From assembly GCA_038525605.1 (NCBI GenBank), contig JBCBHL010000408.1:1-6480 (forward strand): a stretch of DNA of 6,480 nucleotides, given 5' to 3'. Position numbers and translations under genes: made by a program. Below the pieces are notes generated by a model, which saw only the letters and a program-made list of their open reading frames with translations, did no database searches and was not told where the DNA came from. Below, in pieces: positions 1 to 6,301 of the stretch; positions within the stretch are counted from its first letter, which is position 1, and each line of letters begins with the position of its first letter. This DNA comes from JANSWY01 sp038525605 (GTDB lineage: Bacteria > Bacteroidota > Bacteroidia > Cytophagales > Cyclobacteriaceae).

Positions 1-65
1 GGGTTTCTTTTTCACATCTATAAGTTACTAAAAATCAAGCAGATATACACTAACTTAACGGCATT

Positions 66-105
66 GAATTATGAATTATGAATTATGAATTATGAATTAT
101 GAATT
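66..105. repeat. Heptanucleotide tandem repeat, (GAATTAT)5 plus partial copy
   Basis: Five perfect copies of the 7-base unit GAATTAT run from 66 to 100, followed by a 5-base partial copy (GAATT, 101-105). All copies are identical, so the array is young or subject to slippage. It lies 113 bases before the kinase start codon in non-coding DNA. Simple repeats of this kind can change copy number by slipped-strand mispairing. A gain or loss here would shift the spacing of any upstream regulatory site, but would not frameshift a gene. Whether it has any effect is unknown. Confidence 0.95.
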
Positions 106-120
106 TTCCCTAAGCATACG

Positions 121-130
121 CCGGATCCGG
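121..130. promoter_or_regulatory. GC-rich 10-bp palindrome in the operon leader
   Basis: CCGGATCCGG is a perfect palindrome with eight G/C bases in otherwise AT-rich leader DNA, about 90 bases before the kinase start. It is followed directly by TTGATTAAA (131-139), a 9-mer repeated exactly at 184-192. TTGAT is the half-site recognised by FNR-type regulators, but no full TTGAT-N4-ATCAA site is present. An operator role is only a suggestion from position and symmetry; a chance palindrome is also possible. Confidence 0.2.
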
Positions 131-218
131 TTGATTAAATGAAGGTCGGATTTGTTTCAACTCATCAAGTTTCATCTCAACCTTTGATTAAACCGCAGAT
201 TTCAATGATATTTATTGC

Positions 219-1985
219 ATGCGTAGCACCAGATTCAAAAGATTAGGATTACTCTACCTCATAGCCCTACTGGGAATCGCCCTAAGTATCATCACCAGTC
301 AGTCGCTTGTGCAAAGGTTCATTGGAAATCAGGAGGACGATTCAAGGGTGATTAACGTGGCAGGTCGGCAGAGAATGCTCAGCCAGAAAATCAGTAAGCT
401 GATATTGAAAATACAAAATAGTCCCGAAACACAACTTGTTGATCAGCTCGACAGTACGATCACACTTTTTACAAAATCTCATCAGGGACTCCTCAACGGC
501 GATAAGGAATTGGGTTTGAAAGGAAGAAACTCCGATACTGTCAAAAGTATGTTTTCCGGAATTCAATCCCATCACAATGAAATAGTTGACAATGCCAAAA
601 CAATTATTTCGACTTATAGAGTTGAAGGTGACTCTGCCAGTTTCGAGAGAAATATTGATCAGATTCTGGATCATGAACACGCATTTTTGATCAATATGGA
701 CAGGATCGTTTTTCAGTATGATGATGAAGCCAAGCAGAAAGTATCGCTGTTGAGTCGCATTGAATTGATACTATTCATCATATCGATGGGAATCATTGTA
801 TTGGAGTTGCTATTTATTTTCAGGCCGATTGCAAAAAATGTTTCAGCAACAATCGAGGAATTGACAAAATCGGAAAAATCATCAAATCAAATGGCCAAAG
901 AGATGAGTAAACTCTATGACGAACTGGTCAAATCGTACCAGGACCTTGAGTCTGTTGATGTAAAACCTGAATCAGCCAGACTGCTGGCCAATATCAAATC
1001 CGATGGCACGTTCCTTTCCGATAAAAATGAGGTTTATAAGATTTTGGGTGTTGAGACCGCAATCACATTTCATGAGTTACTCAAATCAAATGACTATGCG
1101 GATGATTTCATTGCGGGGCTGTTCAACAAGATTGAAAATGGCAGTAACTGGAATGGCGAGCTGAAACTAATCAATGATGAAGGTGATTTTGTCTGGCTCG
1201 ACTTGTTTTTGGTACCATTGACTGACAGGGACGAAGTAAAGATCATTGGTCGTGATATCACAGAAGTCAAAGAAGCGAAGATGATTTCACGGGAGATAAA
1301 CAGCGATAAAATCGCCCGAAAGGTAAAAGAACAGCAATACAGATCGGTACTGATATTAGAAGGACAGGAAGAAGAACGGAAAAGGCTGGCCCGCGAACTA
1401 CACGACGGGGTGGGGCAAATGCTCTCAGCATTGAAAATGAGCGTTGAGGCAGTAAATGTACCCACGGAACCGATTCATAACCGAAAAAGGTTTGATGACA
1501 CGAAATACCTACTGAAAAGGGTGATACAGGAAATAAGGCGGATTTCATTCAACCTGATCCCTACAAACCTGGCTGATTTTGGAATCGTGCCGGCAGTGAA
1601 GCGATTTTGTCTGGAGGTGAGTAAACTCAGTAATACTACGGTGGTTTTTGAGAATAAATCCAGTTTTATCAACAGATTGGAAAATCACGTAGAAAGTAAT
1701 CTCTACCGGATTATTCAGGAAGCGGTCAACAATTCGATTAAGTATTCCAAAGCGAAGACCATTCACGTCAGTTTTGAACATACATTAAATTCACTAAAAA
1801 TATCAATTGAAGACAACGGGAAGGGTTTTGACTTGGATAGTTTATCACAAAAGGGACATTTTAAAAGTTCGGGGCATGGAATTTTTAATATGAAAGAAAG
1901 AGCAGCATTCATCAATGCAGAGATGGAAATAGAAACCGCGGTAAATAGCGGTACGAAAATTTGTGTAAGTTTACCATTGGAATAA
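219..1985 (+). CDS. Membrane sensor histidine kinase, PilJ/NarX-like sensor, PAS and HisKA_3 domains
   Basis: This is a 588-residue kinase that phosphorylates the response regulator encoded next. Order of parts: transmembrane helix 1 (about 9-27), periplasmic helical sensor (about 29-178), transmembrane helix 2 (about 181-201), helical linker (202-250), PAS domain (about 255-348, with W311-N-G-E and G344-R-D-I-T), coiled coil (350-385), HisKA_3 dimerisation domain with E393-L-H-D-G and phosphoacceptor His395, and HATPase (about 493-587). The ATPase N box has N504/N505, the G1 box is D532-N-G-K-G and the G2 box is G552-H-G. All catalytic motifs are intact. The motif INVAGRQRMLSQ (45-56) is the PilJ-type signature (PF13675 family) and matches the P-box of NarX/NarQ in position just after helix 1. 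Arg52 aligns with the nitrate-contacting Arg of those sensors. The ligand cannot be read from sequence, because the same motif occurs in PilJ-type sensors with other or unknown ligands. The ATG at 219 gives a sensible N-terminal membrane helix; the ATG at 205 is out of frame. The linker has only a weak HAMP resemblance. Confidence 0.95.
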   Translation: MRSTRFKRLGLLYLIALLGIALSIITSQSLVQRFIGNQEDDSRVINVAGRQRMLSQKISKLILKIQNSPETQLVDQLDSTITLFTKSHQGLLNGDKELGLKGRNSDTVKSMFSGIQSHHNEIVDNAKTIISTYRVEGDSASFERNIDQILDHEHAFLINMDRIVFQYDDEAKQKVSLLSRIELILFIISMGIIVLELLFIFRPIAKNVSATIEELTKSEKSSNQMAKEMSKLYDELVKSYQDLESVDVKPESARLLANIKSDGTFLSDKNEVYKILGVETAITFHELLKSNDYADDFIAGLFNKIENGSNWNGELKLINDEGDFVWLDLFLVPLTDRDEVKIIGRDITEVKEAKMISREINSDKIARKVKEQQYRSVLILEGQEEERKRLARELHDGVGQMLSALKMSVEAVNVPTEPIHNRKRFDDTKYLLKRVIQEIRRISFNLIPTNLADFGIVPAVKRFCLEVSKLSNTTVVFENKSSFINRLENHVESNLYRIIQEAVNNSIKYSKAKTIHVSFEHTLNSLKISIEDNGKGFDLDSLSQKGHFKSSGHGIFNMKERAAFINAEMEIETAVNSGTKICVSLPLE

Positions 1986-2003
1986 CCGTTAAACTACGTA
2001 AAA

Positions 2004-2678
2004 ATGATTAATGCAGTATTGGCCGACGATCACGAGTTAGTAAGAAAAGGAATTAAGATTCTTCTGGAAGACGATGGCAATATCCAGGTAGTAGCAGAAG
2101 CTTCTGATGGGGTAGAAGCCATTGAGAGAATTGGAGATACTCAACCCGATCTGCTGATTACCGATATCAGGATGCCGGGGATGGATGGTTTACAGACTAC
2201 ACAGGCTGTAAAAGAGCAATTTCCTAACGTGAAGATTTTGGTTTTGTCGATGCATGAAGACGAAGAATACATCATGAAATCGGTTGAATTCGGTGCAGAC
2301 GGCTATTTGCTGAAGGATACTAGTAAGCCGGAGTTTGTCAAAGCCATTGATGTGGTGATGTCAGGGCAGAAGTACTTTAGCGGAGATATTTCTAACATAC
2401 TCGTTAACTCCTACCTCAGTGCCAAGACGAAAAAAGTACCTCAGCGTGCAGGAGGTGAAAGCGGTGCTAAGGTGTTGACGAAGCGTGAGAGCCAGATACT
2501 TTCTAAGATTTATGTGGGGATATCCAATGCAGATATTGCTTCGGAATTAGGGAAAAGTGTGAGAACAGTTGAGACGCACAGATTCAATATCATGAAAAAA
2601 CTAGGCGTCAAAAATGTAGCGGAATTACTCAGGGCGGTTGATAGTAATCCTGCCATCAAAGAGCAGCTAACCTTGTAG
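2004..2678 (+). CDS. NarL/LuxR-type response regulator
   Basis: This is a 224-residue cytoplasmic transcription factor and the probable partner of the upstream kinase, from which it is separated by 18 nt. The receiver domain (about 2-120) has the acidic pocket D8/D9, phosphoacceptor Asp54 in T-D-I-R-M-P-G-M-D-G, switch residue Ser82, Tyr101 and conserved Lys104 (LLKD). A linker (about 125-155) leads to a GerE/LuxR helix-turn-helix (about 157-212) with L-T-K-R-E at 158-162 and the recognition helix signature S-V-R-T-V-E-T-H-R (185-193). HisKA_3 kinases typically pair with regulators of this architecture, so the assignment as a cognate pair is strong. The start is preceded by an A-rich stretch without a clear ribosome binding sequence. 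Target genes cannot be inferred from this window apart from possible self-regulation of the operon. Confidence 0.96.
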   Translation: MINAVLADDHELVRKGIKILLEDDGNIQVVAEASDGVEAIERIGDTQPDLLITDIRMPGMDGLQTTQAVKEQFPNVKILVLSMHEDEEYIMKSVEFGADGYLLKDTSKPEFVKAIDVVMSGQKYFSGDISNILVNSYLSAKTKKVPQRAGGESGAKVLTKRESQILSKIYVGISNADIASELGKSVRTVETHRFNIMKKLGVKNVAELLRAVDSNPAIKEQLTL

Positions 2679-2715
2679 CGAAATACAACGGGTTTCCTTT
2701 AACAATAATTATTAA

Positions 2716-3429
2716 ATGACCGGACTTAAACCAGATTGCCAGACCTGCGAAAACCTGAACTGCCTGATCAGGAAGAACGCCTCGAAGGAGGGAATGGAAA
2801 AGTATCTGGAAAAGAAGGTCACGATCTCCTGCAAGAAATCTCAGAATTTCATCATCGAAGGATCACCGGTCTATGGACTGTTTTTTCTGTATCGGGGCAA
2901 GGCCAGGATTGCCAAAACGGGGATTAATGGCAGAGAACAAATCATCAGGTTTGTCGGTAATGGAGAAATCATTGGCCATAGAGGTTTTGGTGCCAACAAT
3001 TATTATCAGATCAACGCGGTTACGCTGGAAAACACGGTGATTTGTAACTTTTCGACGCAGGTGTTGGAAGAGATGATGCAGAACATTCCGTCCCTCACTT
3101 ATGACTTCATGCTTTTCTATTCGGAAGAACTCAACAAGAGTGAATCGAAGGTAAAGAAGTTCGCTCAGATGACGGTGAGGGAGAAAGTAATCGATGCGAT
3201 TTTATACATCAACAGAAAGTTTGGTCAGCAGGATGGACTGCTCACTTTACAACTGTCTCGAAAAGAAATAGCAGATTTTGCCGGTACTACCGACGAGCAG
3301 GTGATTAGGGTAATTTCCGGTCTTAAAAAAGAGAATCTGCTAACATCAGCCGGGAAGAAAATCGGGATCTCCGATGTAGACAAGCTCAAAGCTGAGATTG
3401 CTGTTCATAATTTTTTCATTGATAGTTAG
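2716..3429 (+). CDS. FNR-like Crp/Fnr transcription regulator with Cys cluster
   Basis: This is a 237-residue regulator. The N-terminus carries C8-x2-C11-x4-C16, followed by a cyclic-nucleotide-binding-type beta-roll (about 30-120), a dimerisation helix (about 122-150) and a winged helix-turn-helix (about 152-225). Cys110 sits in ENTVICNF, which aligns with E. coli FNR ETSMVCEI, where the Cys is Cys122, the fourth ligand of the [4Fe-4S] cluster. FNR uses C-x2-C-x5-C plus this Cys, so four candidate ligands (8, 11, 16, 110) are present here; Cys39 is a further Cys. In the recognition helix T192-D-E-Q-V-I-R198, Glu194 and Arg198 match the conserved FNR Glu and Arg, but Ile197 replaces the FNR Ser212 that helps choose the TTGAT site. 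The DNA site may therefore differ. The gene follows the response regulator by 37 nt and is probably co-transcribed. An oxygen- or redox-sensing role is inferred from the Cys pattern. A Crp/Fnr protein with structural or zinc-binding cysteines remains possible. Confidence 0.92.
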   Translation: MTGLKPDCQTCENLNCLIRKNASKEGMEKYLEKKVTISCKKSQNFIIEGSPVYGLFFLYRGKARIAKTGINGREQIIRFVGNGEIIGHRGFGANNYYQINAVTLENTVICNFSTQVLEEMMQNIPSLTYDFMLFYSEELNKSESKVKKFAQMTVREKVIDAILYINRKFGQQDGLLTLQLSRKEIADFAGTTDEQVIRVISGLKKENLLTSAGKKIGISDVDKLKAEIAVHNFFIDS

Positions 3430-3606
3430 GTGTCTTTGAAGTGCCTCGTAAATACGGATGCAATGCAGATACAATGCGAATGCGATGCGGACTATTGGGT
3501 GCTCCATTAGAGTTGGGTGATAACATCATTTAATCCTATTTTAAAGGTCAGATGTATTCCGAACCTTATCTGGAAGCCAAAAACTTTTTCATATCTACCT
3601 GAGTGA

Positions 3607-4353
3607 TTAGAGTGCCATACCCACGCCTACCACTGTATAGAGTGTGGTGATTTTTTCAGAAATCCCGCTGTTGTAAATTGAAAGCAACTGATGGCTTAAA
3701 GTAGGCTGAAGAATGATACTCCAATTCTGATTCAGTTTTGTTTGAAGTCCTATTCCGCCTTGTATTGTCATGTTCAAAGGGTTGGAGTCAAAGCTGTTTT
3801 CAAATTCATTGATGGTCGTTTCTTCTCTTTCACCTAATAACCTGTATTTTCTTTCATAGTTCGACTGAAACATATATTGCCCTGCCATTCCACCCACAAC
3901 ATAAACTGAGAAATCAATCTGTTTGGATGGGTTTTTGGACGCTTTATTAAAAGTAAAGAGGTCCTTTTTGAATTCGATAGGTATGGAAGCGAAATAGAAT
4001 TCCTGCCTGGCAACATAATACACTCTGTCAGGGTTGTTGCCATTGAGGGCTGGATTAACAAATCGCCTGATAGGCTTTAGCCCATAAAAAGTAAATAACA
4101 GACCTGTCTGGATAGAGAAGTTTTTAAATGACTTTTCTATGGTCACTCCCAGGTTAACACCACCTCTGTCAGGTTCATTATCAATTCTGTCGTTCACATA
4201 GGCGTCATTGACCATTTCCAGGCTTTTGATATTGGTAAAAGCGCTGTTAGGAGCAAAGTGAAAATATAGTTCTGTAGACTTCTGCTGTGCTTGCGACATA
4301 TTAATAGCAAGGAGTAGAGTTGCAGTTATGAATAGGGAGGTTATTTTTTTCAT
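3607..4353 (-). CDS. Predicted outer-membrane beta-barrel protein (PorT-like)
   Basis: This is a 248-residue exported protein. Residues 1-22 form a signal peptide: Lys2-Lys3, a hydrophobic core (ITSLFITATLLLAI), and a likely signal peptidase I site after S20-Q-A22. The mature part is a series of amphipathic strands alternating polar and aromatic or hydrophobic residues, at about 66-74, 78-90, 111-130, 147-162, 195-206, 210-222 and 235-248. Gly pairs occur in the strands (G154-G155, G199-G200). The last strand ends VVGVGMAL, close to the end of the chain, as is common in small barrels. Size and pattern fit the outer-membrane beta-barrel families PF13568/PF13505 of Bacteroidota, most likely an eight- to ten-stranded barrel. 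Its function is not known from sequence. It lies downstream of the lipoprotein gene on the same strand, but a terminator-like hairpin lies between them. Confidence 0.8.
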   Translation of the reverse strand: MKKITSLFITATLLLAINMSQAQQKSTELYFHFAPNSAFTNIKSLEMVNDAYVNDRIDNEPDRGGVNLGVTIEKSFKNFSIQTGLLFTFYGLKPIRRFVNPALNGNNPDRVYYVARQEFYFASIPIEFKKDLFTFNKASKNPSKQIDFSVYVVGGMAGQYMFQSNYERKYRLLGEREETTINEFENSFDSNPLNMTIQGGIGLQTKLNQNWSIILQPTLSHQLLSIYNSGISEKITTLYTVVGVGMAL

Positions 4354-4396
4354 GTGCCGACAATTAGGCTAATTGCATTACAGAAAGATAACGAAA

Positions 4397-4422
4397 AGGA
4401 GCCCGGGTAATTTTGAGCTCCT
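4397..4422 (-). terminator. Rho-independent terminator-like hairpin after the lipoprotein gene
   Basis: A 6-bp perfect GC-rich stem pairs AGGAGC (4397-4402) with GCTCCT (4417-4422) around a 14-base loop. Read on the - strand, the second arm runs into TTTTCG, a short U-tract. The site lies about 20 bases beyond the stop codon of the lipoprotein gene and before the outer-membrane protein gene, in the right direction to end the former. The U-tract is short and the loop long, so it may be leaky and allow some read-through. Confidence 0.45.
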
Positions 4423-4442
4423 CTCATTATTGATTTTGTTAA

Positions 4443-5462
4443 TTAACAGGTAATATTCGCATTTGGATACGCAGCTCTACAATCCGCACATATTCTGGGA
4501 GAAAGCCCCCACTGGCAGGATAAATAAAAAGACATTTCAACACCTGTGATGAAACCAAATACACCGCCAATGATAGCGGCGGGCATACCACCACCTGTGA
4601 GAAGTCCTCCAGCAACACCTGCAGCAGTAATAACTCCGGTTATTATTATGGTAGTCACTGCTGTTATTACACTGCTAAACAAGGCTCTTATTTTTCTGAA
4701 GATTTCTATTCTGCCACTGCCTGCATCAACATCGGCATTTTGGGCAATCGTAAAATCAACAATGTCGTTTATATTCGTCAACATTGAAGTGGTGTAACTG
4801 AATAAATTTAGTTTTACTTCACCTGACAAATTTGGATCAACAATTATTTCATTTTCTATTGCTCCTATTTCAGCTCTGAGCCGATTTGCGTGATCTTCTT
4901 CGCTAAATATCTCACTGGTGACATAGTATTCTCCATCAATGAATTCAGAATTTTGGTCAATTTCATCTAAATAATTGTGACTAATTGTGGTGAGTCTTTC
5001 ATTGATGCTATGAACATAATCTTTATATCCTTGCGATACATTTATAAAATCAAGAGTCTGTTCAAACGGCTCCAATTCCTGGCTCAAATTCAGTTCGGCA
5101 TTACTGGCGAGTCTGCCGTTATCGTTTGCGATTTGGATATCCAAATTACTTAAAACTGATGAAACATGTCCGTAGGCATCTGTATTTTTAAAATCAGCAG
5201 CTGCCTCATAGACACCAGGTCCGTATTCACCTGCCAGATATTCCAACATCCCGCTTTCAATTTCGGCAGGATCGTCCGTAAATCCGTTGGTTCTGGCAGC
5301 CGCATACTCCAGCCTGGCGCCAAATCGAAATGCTTCTCCCAGTTTCTTGAGATCCGTTTCCAGTTCAGATTTTGGTGTTTCAACCTTTGCGATCTCTTGT
5401 TCATTACAGGCATTGATAATGAACAGGAATGTGAGTGATAAAATAATGTTTTTTAAGTTCAT
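4443..5462 (-). CDS. Unrecognised lipoprotein with C-terminal glycine-zipper segment and four-Cys tail
   Basis: I do not recognise this 339-residue protein. The N-terminus has Lys4, a hydrophobic stretch and a lipobox-like I16-N-A-C19 sequence, so it is probably processed by signal peptidase II and lipid-anchored. The next residues, N-E-Q-E, are acidic and may favour surface display, as in other Bacteroidota, although the signal is not canonical. Residues about 30-245 are acidic, Glu/Asp/Asn-rich and mostly helical in appearance. Residues about 258-315 are strongly hydrophobic and Gly-rich (for example TGVITAAGVAGGLLTGGG), with GxxxG-type spacing that fits one or two membrane-inserting helices. 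The last 24 residues contain Cys316, Cys325, Cys328 and Cys339, the final residue, which could form two disulfides. A lipid anchor at one end and a hydrophobic zipper at the other is unusual. A pore-forming or membrane-associated role is possible but unproven. The translation start is A-rich with no Shine-Dalgarno. Confidence 0.8.
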   Translation of the reverse strand: MNLKNIILSLTFLFIINACNEQEIAKVETPKSELETDLKKLGEAFRFGARLEYAAARTNGFTDDPAEIESGMLEYLAGEYGPGVYEAAADFKNTDAYGHVSSVLSNLDIQIANDNGRLASNAELNLSQELEPFEQTLDFINVSQGYKDYVHSINERLTTISHNYLDEIDQNSEFIDGEYYVTSEIFSEEDHANRLRAEIGAIENEIIVDPNLSGEVKLNLFSYTTSMLTNINDIVDFTIAQNADVDAGSGRIEIFRKIRALFSSVITAVTTIIITGVITAAGVAGGLLTGGGMPAAIIGGVFGFITGVEMSFYLSCQWGLSPRICADCRAAYPNANITC

Positions 5463-5826
5463 GATAAATTTGATTTTAATTTTTGATTGATCTTTTTTTA
5501 AAAGTGAAAATTGAATTTTACTGTAGTATTGATTTTTGAATTCTATTTACTCACTACGGCATCAAAAACTAAATGCGTATGACATTACCTTTCAGGGATA
5601 ATCCTTAGGCCATTCTAAAGCGCTTTCGCTTTCCATAAAACAATGAAATCAATAATACAGCAACTATCAGAAGCACTTGGGTGCATATGCGTATTCCCGC
5701 GTACTTCGGATAATATTTTTATGTGTCAGGTTCTCTGGCAATATATGACAGGATATCACAAAAGATTGATTAGGCAGATTTTGGATTTAAGGGATTAGTC
5801 AATTTTTAGGCCTTCGTAATACTTCA

Positions 5827-5925
5827 GCCTACACAGTATGTTTAATTCTTTTATCCACCGAAGCTTTTGCGCCTCGCCTTCAGAAACTTTTCAGGAACGA
5901 AGGAAGAATAATTACACAGTGTGGC
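5827..5925. repeat. Imperfect long palindrome (degenerate palindromic element)
   Basis: The left arm begins GCCTACACAG (5827) and the right arm ends ACACAGTGTGGC (5925). Read as its reverse complement, the right arm begins GCCACACTGTG, matching the left. Further in, AATTCTT (5844-5850) pairs approximately with AAGAATAATT (5904-5913), and at the centre GAAG (5860-5863) and GCG (5869-5871) pair with CGC (5875-5877) and CTTC (5878-5881). The nested arms share a centre near 5871-5876, although matches are interrupted by small gaps. It looks like a decayed palindromic repeat; a family assignment would need other copies. Confidence 0.4.
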
Positions 5926-6032
5926 AAAATTCGACTACTTAAATATCGAAAATCACTCAATACAAAATTCAATGTGATAATTTCTAAAACGGAATATTTT
6001 TAAATTTTTAATAGTTGGTATAACATAATAAA

Positions 6033-6148
6033 GTTTTATGGTGATAGTAGTTTTATAAAACAGACTTAATCAATATTTTCTTTTAAATATTGACAGATTG
6101 CTCTGGTTGATTTTGCGTGATTACTAGTTAGGTTGGAGTGTAATCAAC
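6033..6148. repeat. Cluster of short perfect inverted repeats
   Basis: Three perfect elements lie within about 115 bases. GTTTTATAAAAC (6050-6061) is a 12-base palindrome whose GTTTTAT half is also present at 6033-6039. TCAATATTT (6070-6078) pairs with AAATATTGA (6085-6093), a 9-bp stem with a 6-base loop. TGATTAC (6118-6124) pairs with GTAATCA (6140-6146); this competes with GTTGATT (6106-6112) pairing to AATCAAC (6142-6148). The stems are AT-rich, so chance is a real alternative, but the density is high. Confidence 0.4.
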
Positions 6149-6240
6149 ATCAAAAAGAGCCATAATTAGATCGAACAAACGTATTGTAATAATAGTAAAT
6201 TAGGTGCAAAACAGCAATGATTATATTAATGTATCTCTTT

Positions 6241-6286
6241 ATCACTTTCAATGTCTCTCGAAGAGGACGTTGAAAGATGATTTTTT
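6241..6286 (+). terminator. Strong rho-independent terminator-like hairpin with no gene before it
   Basis: The left arm (ATCA, CTTTCAA, T, GTC, CTC; 6241-6259) pairs with the right arm (GAG, GAC, G, TTGAAAG, TGAT; 6263-6281) around a GAA loop. This gives about 18 pairs with one G-U wobble and single bulged bases at 6256 and 6277. A run of six T (6281-6286) follows directly on the + strand. The - strand reading has no T-run after the stem, so the signal is directional. No + strand gene precedes it within 2.8 kb, which suggests it ends an unannotated transcript. Confidence 0.6.
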
Positions 6287-6301
6287 GAGATTTTTATTCT
6301 C

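Noticed and set aside
151..186. Possible Bacteroidota promoter: TTTG at 151-154 and AACCTTTG at 179-186 (consensus TAnnTTTG).
   Set aside because: The -7 element has a mismatch at its first base and the 24-base spacing is long for the consensus. It is too weak to annotate.
1094..1781. Overlapping - strand open frames inside the histidine kinase gene.
   Set aside because: They are shadows of a clearly coding + strand frame with intact kinase motifs. Their translations show Ser/Phe-rich antisense composition and no domains.
3543..3589. Possible terminator between the convergent genes (CAGAT/ATCTG stem, AAAAACTTTTT).
   Set aside because: It is only a 5-bp stem with a 14-base loop, and the A5/T5 palindrome lacks a GC stem. 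There is not enough to call a terminator on either strand.
5166..5490. + strand open frames opposite the start of the lipoprotein gene.
   Set aside because: They are antisense to a frame with a lipobox and coherent composition, and have no domain or signal of their own.
5643..5798. 51-codon + strand open frame starting ATG AAA TCA.
   Set aside because: It has no ribosome binding site, no recognisable motif or hydrophobic segment, and lies in a spacer full of decayed repeats. It could be a pseudogene remnant, but nothing supports translation.
5791..6003. 70-codon + strand stretch without stops.
   Set aside because: There is no ATG or early GTG/TTG start, and it runs through the 5827-5925 palindrome. 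It is probably chance.
6090..6118. Sigma70-like TTGACA at about 6090-6095 as a promoter for the candidate small RNA.
   Set aside because: No -10 box lies at proper spacing, and Bacteroidota use a different promoter consensus. The match is likely chance.
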